Positions 62,061 through 64,000 of a stretch of 64,000 bases of DNA are shown one piece after another (the stretch's first letter is position 1; every line of letters begins with the position of its first letter). Origin of the DNA: Actinosynnema sp. ALI-1.44. GTDB lineage: Bacteria > Actinomycetota > Actinomycetes > Mycobacteriales > Pseudonocardiaceae. The notes beneath the pieces are model-generated. The model made no database searches, was not told where the DNA came from, and saw nothing but the letters and a program-made list of their open reading frames with translations. The stretch lies in NCBI RefSeq assembly GCF_001984155.1, contig NZ_MTQO01000044.1, positions 1 to 64,000 on the forward strand, written 5' to 3'. Both the position numbers and the translations under genes were made by a program.

Positions 62061-64000
62061 CTGGGGGTCGTGGAGCCGGAGAACGGCGCCGGCTCCACGT
62101 CTATCTCCCGCATCCGAACCACATAGGTGCGATAACGGCGCCGGGCCTCACCGTGGTTGCCCGCCGCGACCAAGGCCCGGATCAGCGCGAGGTGCGCGGT
62201 TTCGTCATAGCAGTCACGTTCCAGGATCCGCAGGCAGTAACGGCTCGCCGCGAGCAGGTCACCGGTCTGGCCCGCGTACTCGGCCAGCACGGCGGCCACC
62301 TGCAGATAGGTCAACCGGGCGTCCTCACGCAGCTCCGTCGCCCAGTCCGCGTACGGGTCTTCTTCCAGGAAGTCCCCTGCGAACGCCGCCTCCGCCGTGG
62401 CCAGCAGGCTGACCGCGGCTGAACGTTGCTGTTGCCACGCCGCTAGACCGGCTTTCGCGTCGGCCAGAAACACCAGCACGTCGACTGAAGCCAGGGTGGG
62501 ATCCAGCCGCACAGCACCATTTGTCACGACGATGCCGTGCTCGTCGCCGCCGTCGGGGGCGAGAACCTGGCGCGCCGTGGACAACGCGACCGACAGCCGG
62601 TTGGTCAGCCGCTCCGGCGCCTCGTCCGGCCACAGGTGCGCCATCAGCGCTTCCCTGGTCATCGAACGCCCACGCCGGGCCACCAGGATCTTGACCAGAT
62701 CACGGGCCTTCCTGGACTGCCAGGCCGTGACCGGGACCGGCACACCGTGCCGCAGCACACGAAAACCGCCGAGCGTCTGGATCTCCACCGGGGGCCGCGC
62801 CGACGACTGACACGCCTCGGCCACCGCGGCCGCCCGGGTGGCCAGTTCCCGTGCGCCCAGGCGTTTGGCCAACTGCGCGGCGCCGTCGGCCATCACCGCG
62901 CCGTCCGCACCGCCGGTGATCTTCGCCGTGACGACCGTGACGCCGATTTCGCCGAGCGGGTTGCCGATCTCACTCCACAGCACCGCTGCCTGGTCCAACA
63001 AGGACAGTGCGTTGTCCCGGTCGGGTTGCGCTTGGGCCGTGAGCTCAAGGGCTTCCGCGACGGCGGCACGGTCGCCACGGGCAGCGGCCACCCGCTGGGC
63101 TTCGGCGCACCGGTCGGCCACCTCGTCGACCCGGCCACGCACCAGGGCCAGCCTGGCCGCGGCCAGCAACGCGTGGGGATAGCCGAACCCGGTGCCGCAC
63201 GCCAACGCCCGGCGTACCAGGCCTTCAGCCGTCGCCGGTTCGTCCTCGACGAGCAACCGCGCAAGACCGATCAGCGCTGGCACGAGTTGCGGCAGCGCGT
63301 TGTTGTCCTCGGCCAGCCGGATCGCGTCGCTGAACGCGGCACGAGCCAACACGCGGTCACCGCGCAGCCGGTAGATCTCGCCGAGCGACTCCAGCGACAG
63401 CGCCGCCAACCGAGACCCGGCCTTGTCGTAGACAGCCCGCGCCGCGTGCACGTCGGCCGCGGCCTCGTCGAGCTGACCAAGCCCGAGCCGGGCGGCACCA
63501 CGGTTGTTCAGTGCCAGCGCACGGTAGGTGGTGAAGCCCGTCAGGTCGGCCAGCCGCAGCGCGACTTCCAGTTCGGCGAGGGCAGCGCGGTGATCGCCTT
63601 CGTGCACATGGTGTGCGGCCCGGTTGACCCTGATCCGGATCTCGCCGAGCACGTCACCGGCGACTTGCGCGTGCCCCAACGCCCGTTGGTAGTGGCCGGC
63701 GATCTCGCCGCGGTCCCCCTCGGCGTTCGCGATCATGGCCAGCGTGGTGTACGCGGCGGCCAGTGCCGCGTCGTCGCCGCACTGCTGGGCGGAGGCGAGT
63801 GCCTTGGCCGCGGTGGCGCGGCTGGCTTCGAGGTCACCGTGCGCCCAGTGCGCACTGGCCGCGACACTCAGCAGTCTCGACTCGGCGGCCGGGTCCTCCC
63901 CTGTCAGCCGGCATTGGTCGAACACCGCGAGGGCTTCGCCCGGTGAGCTGCTGAAGTAGTGCATGGACGCGATCCGCATCGCCAGCACCGGCGGCGTCTG
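62033..64000 (-). CDS. SARP/BTAD-domain regulator with TPR region (5' end outside window)
   Basis: The frame is open to the right edge, so at least 655 codons of the 3' part are seen. The visible N-terminal 390 residues are TPR-like helical repeats (LALNNRGAARLGLGQLDEAA). A winged-helix SARP DNA-binding domain follows (VEIQTLGGFRVLRHGVPVPV, QSRKARDLVKILVARRG), and then a BTAD domain with ADWATELREDARLTYLQVAA. The order resembles MalT/LAL-like regulators with a C-terminal OmpR-type unit. An N-terminal NTPase probably lies outside the window. Targets unknown. Confidence 0.85.
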   Translation of the reverse strand, partial: QTPPVLAMRIASMHYFSSSPGEALAVFDQCRLTGEDPAAESRLLSVAASAHWAHGDLEASRATAAKALASAQQCGDDAALAAAYTTLAMIANAEGDRGEIAGHYQRALGHAQVAGDVLGEIRIRVNRAAHHVHEGDHRAALAELEVALRLADLTGFTTYRALALNNRGAARLGLGQLDEAAADVHAARAVYDKAGSRLAALSLESLGEIYRLRGDRVLARAAFSDAIRLAEDNNALPQLVPALIGLARLLVEDEPATAEGLVRRALACGTGFGYPHALLAAARLALVRGRVDEVADRCAEAQRVAAARGDRAAVAEALELTAQAQPDRDNALSLLDQAAVLWSEIGNPLGEIGVTVVTAKITGGADGAVMADGAAQLAKRLGARELATRAAAVAEACQSSARPPVEIQTLGGFRVLRHGVPVPVTAWQSRKARDLVKILVARRGRSMTREALMAHLWPDEAPERLTNRLSVALSTARQVLAPDGGDEHGIVVTNGAVRLDPTLASVDVLVFLADAKAGLAAWQQQRSAAVSLLATAEAAFAGDFLEEDPYADWATELREDARLTYLQVAAVLAEYAGQTGDLLAASRYCLRILERDCYDETAHLALIRALVAAGNHGEARRRYRTYVVRMREIDVEPAPFSGSTTPSQAVGTQIA

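Noticed and set aside
62537-63946. 469-codon forward frame opposite the SARP gene
   Set aside because: Shadow frame; the reverse strand has clear BTAD and TPR motifs.
1-64000. CRISPR arrays, tRNA/rRNA genes, insertion sequences
   Set aside because: No regularly spaced repeats, no cloverleaf or rRNA-like stretches and no transposase were recognised.

Overview
High-GC DNA with a strong G/C bias at third codon positions, many GTG starts and many ATGA/GTGA-coupled operons. The content (SARP/BTAD and LuxR-type giant regulators, DUF6292, DUF5994, WYL, HAAS/PadR pairs, an RsbR-S-T stressosome with SpoIIE-like phosphatases, a bacterial NACHT-LRR protein) points to a filamentous actinomycete, probably of the Pseudonocardiales (inference; no rRNA or tRNA gene was seen to confirm it). 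The window is chromosomal accessory DNA. No CRISPR array, insertion sequence or phage was recognised.

0-3 kb: two coupled genes with PLL-like beta-propeller repeats, the second carrying a secreted GH43-type domain. 3.6-8.4 kb: a compact, translationally coupled operon of SbnB-like dehydrogenase, SbnH-like PLP decarboxylase, SbnA-like PLP synthase and MATE exporter. It has no NIS synthetase or NRPS. It is best read as an ethylenediamine-disuccinate (EDDS)-type aminocarboxylate metallophore pathway. 8.4-11.5 kb: a NACHT-LRR (NLR-like) STAND ATPase. 11.5-16.3 kb: PfkB kinase, ABC exporter, VOC protein divergent from a WYL regulator, PPOX protein.

16.3-25.3 kb: intact genes (oxidoreductase, binding protein, PadR/HAAS, CYTH/AAA, duplicated P-loop protein, TetR) interspersed with decayed genes. 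At three places a head-to-head pair has lost both 5' ends at one junction. 25.3-33.4 kb: GlxA regulator with DJ-1 protein, class II deacetylase-like enzyme, AI-2E-family permease with an 8-codon leader ORF, truncated ArsR next to a His-tailed MFS exporter, two coupled CNNM/CorC proteins.

33.6-42.3 kb: small orphan genes, the first copy of a DUF6292/small-protein module, a sugar-acid type catabolic operon (MFS, ROK regulator, enolase-superfamily enzyme, SDR), and an Na+/H+ antiporter fused to a UBP zinc finger. 42.3-49.5 kb: a partner-switching block: STAS protein, then an operon rsbR-rsbS-rsbT-rsbT/X fusion-hybrid kinase-response regulator/PP2C, and a separate RsbW-like kinase. 49.6-53.5 kb: the second copy of the DUF6292 module, now with an acyl-CoA desaturase inserted, and a catalase broken by one missing base.

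53.5-64 kb: three secreted proteases or protease-like proteins, a LuxR/AAA regulator, an isochorismatase-like hydrolase, two small secreted proteins that share a promoter-proximal motif, and the 3' part of a SARP-type regulator.
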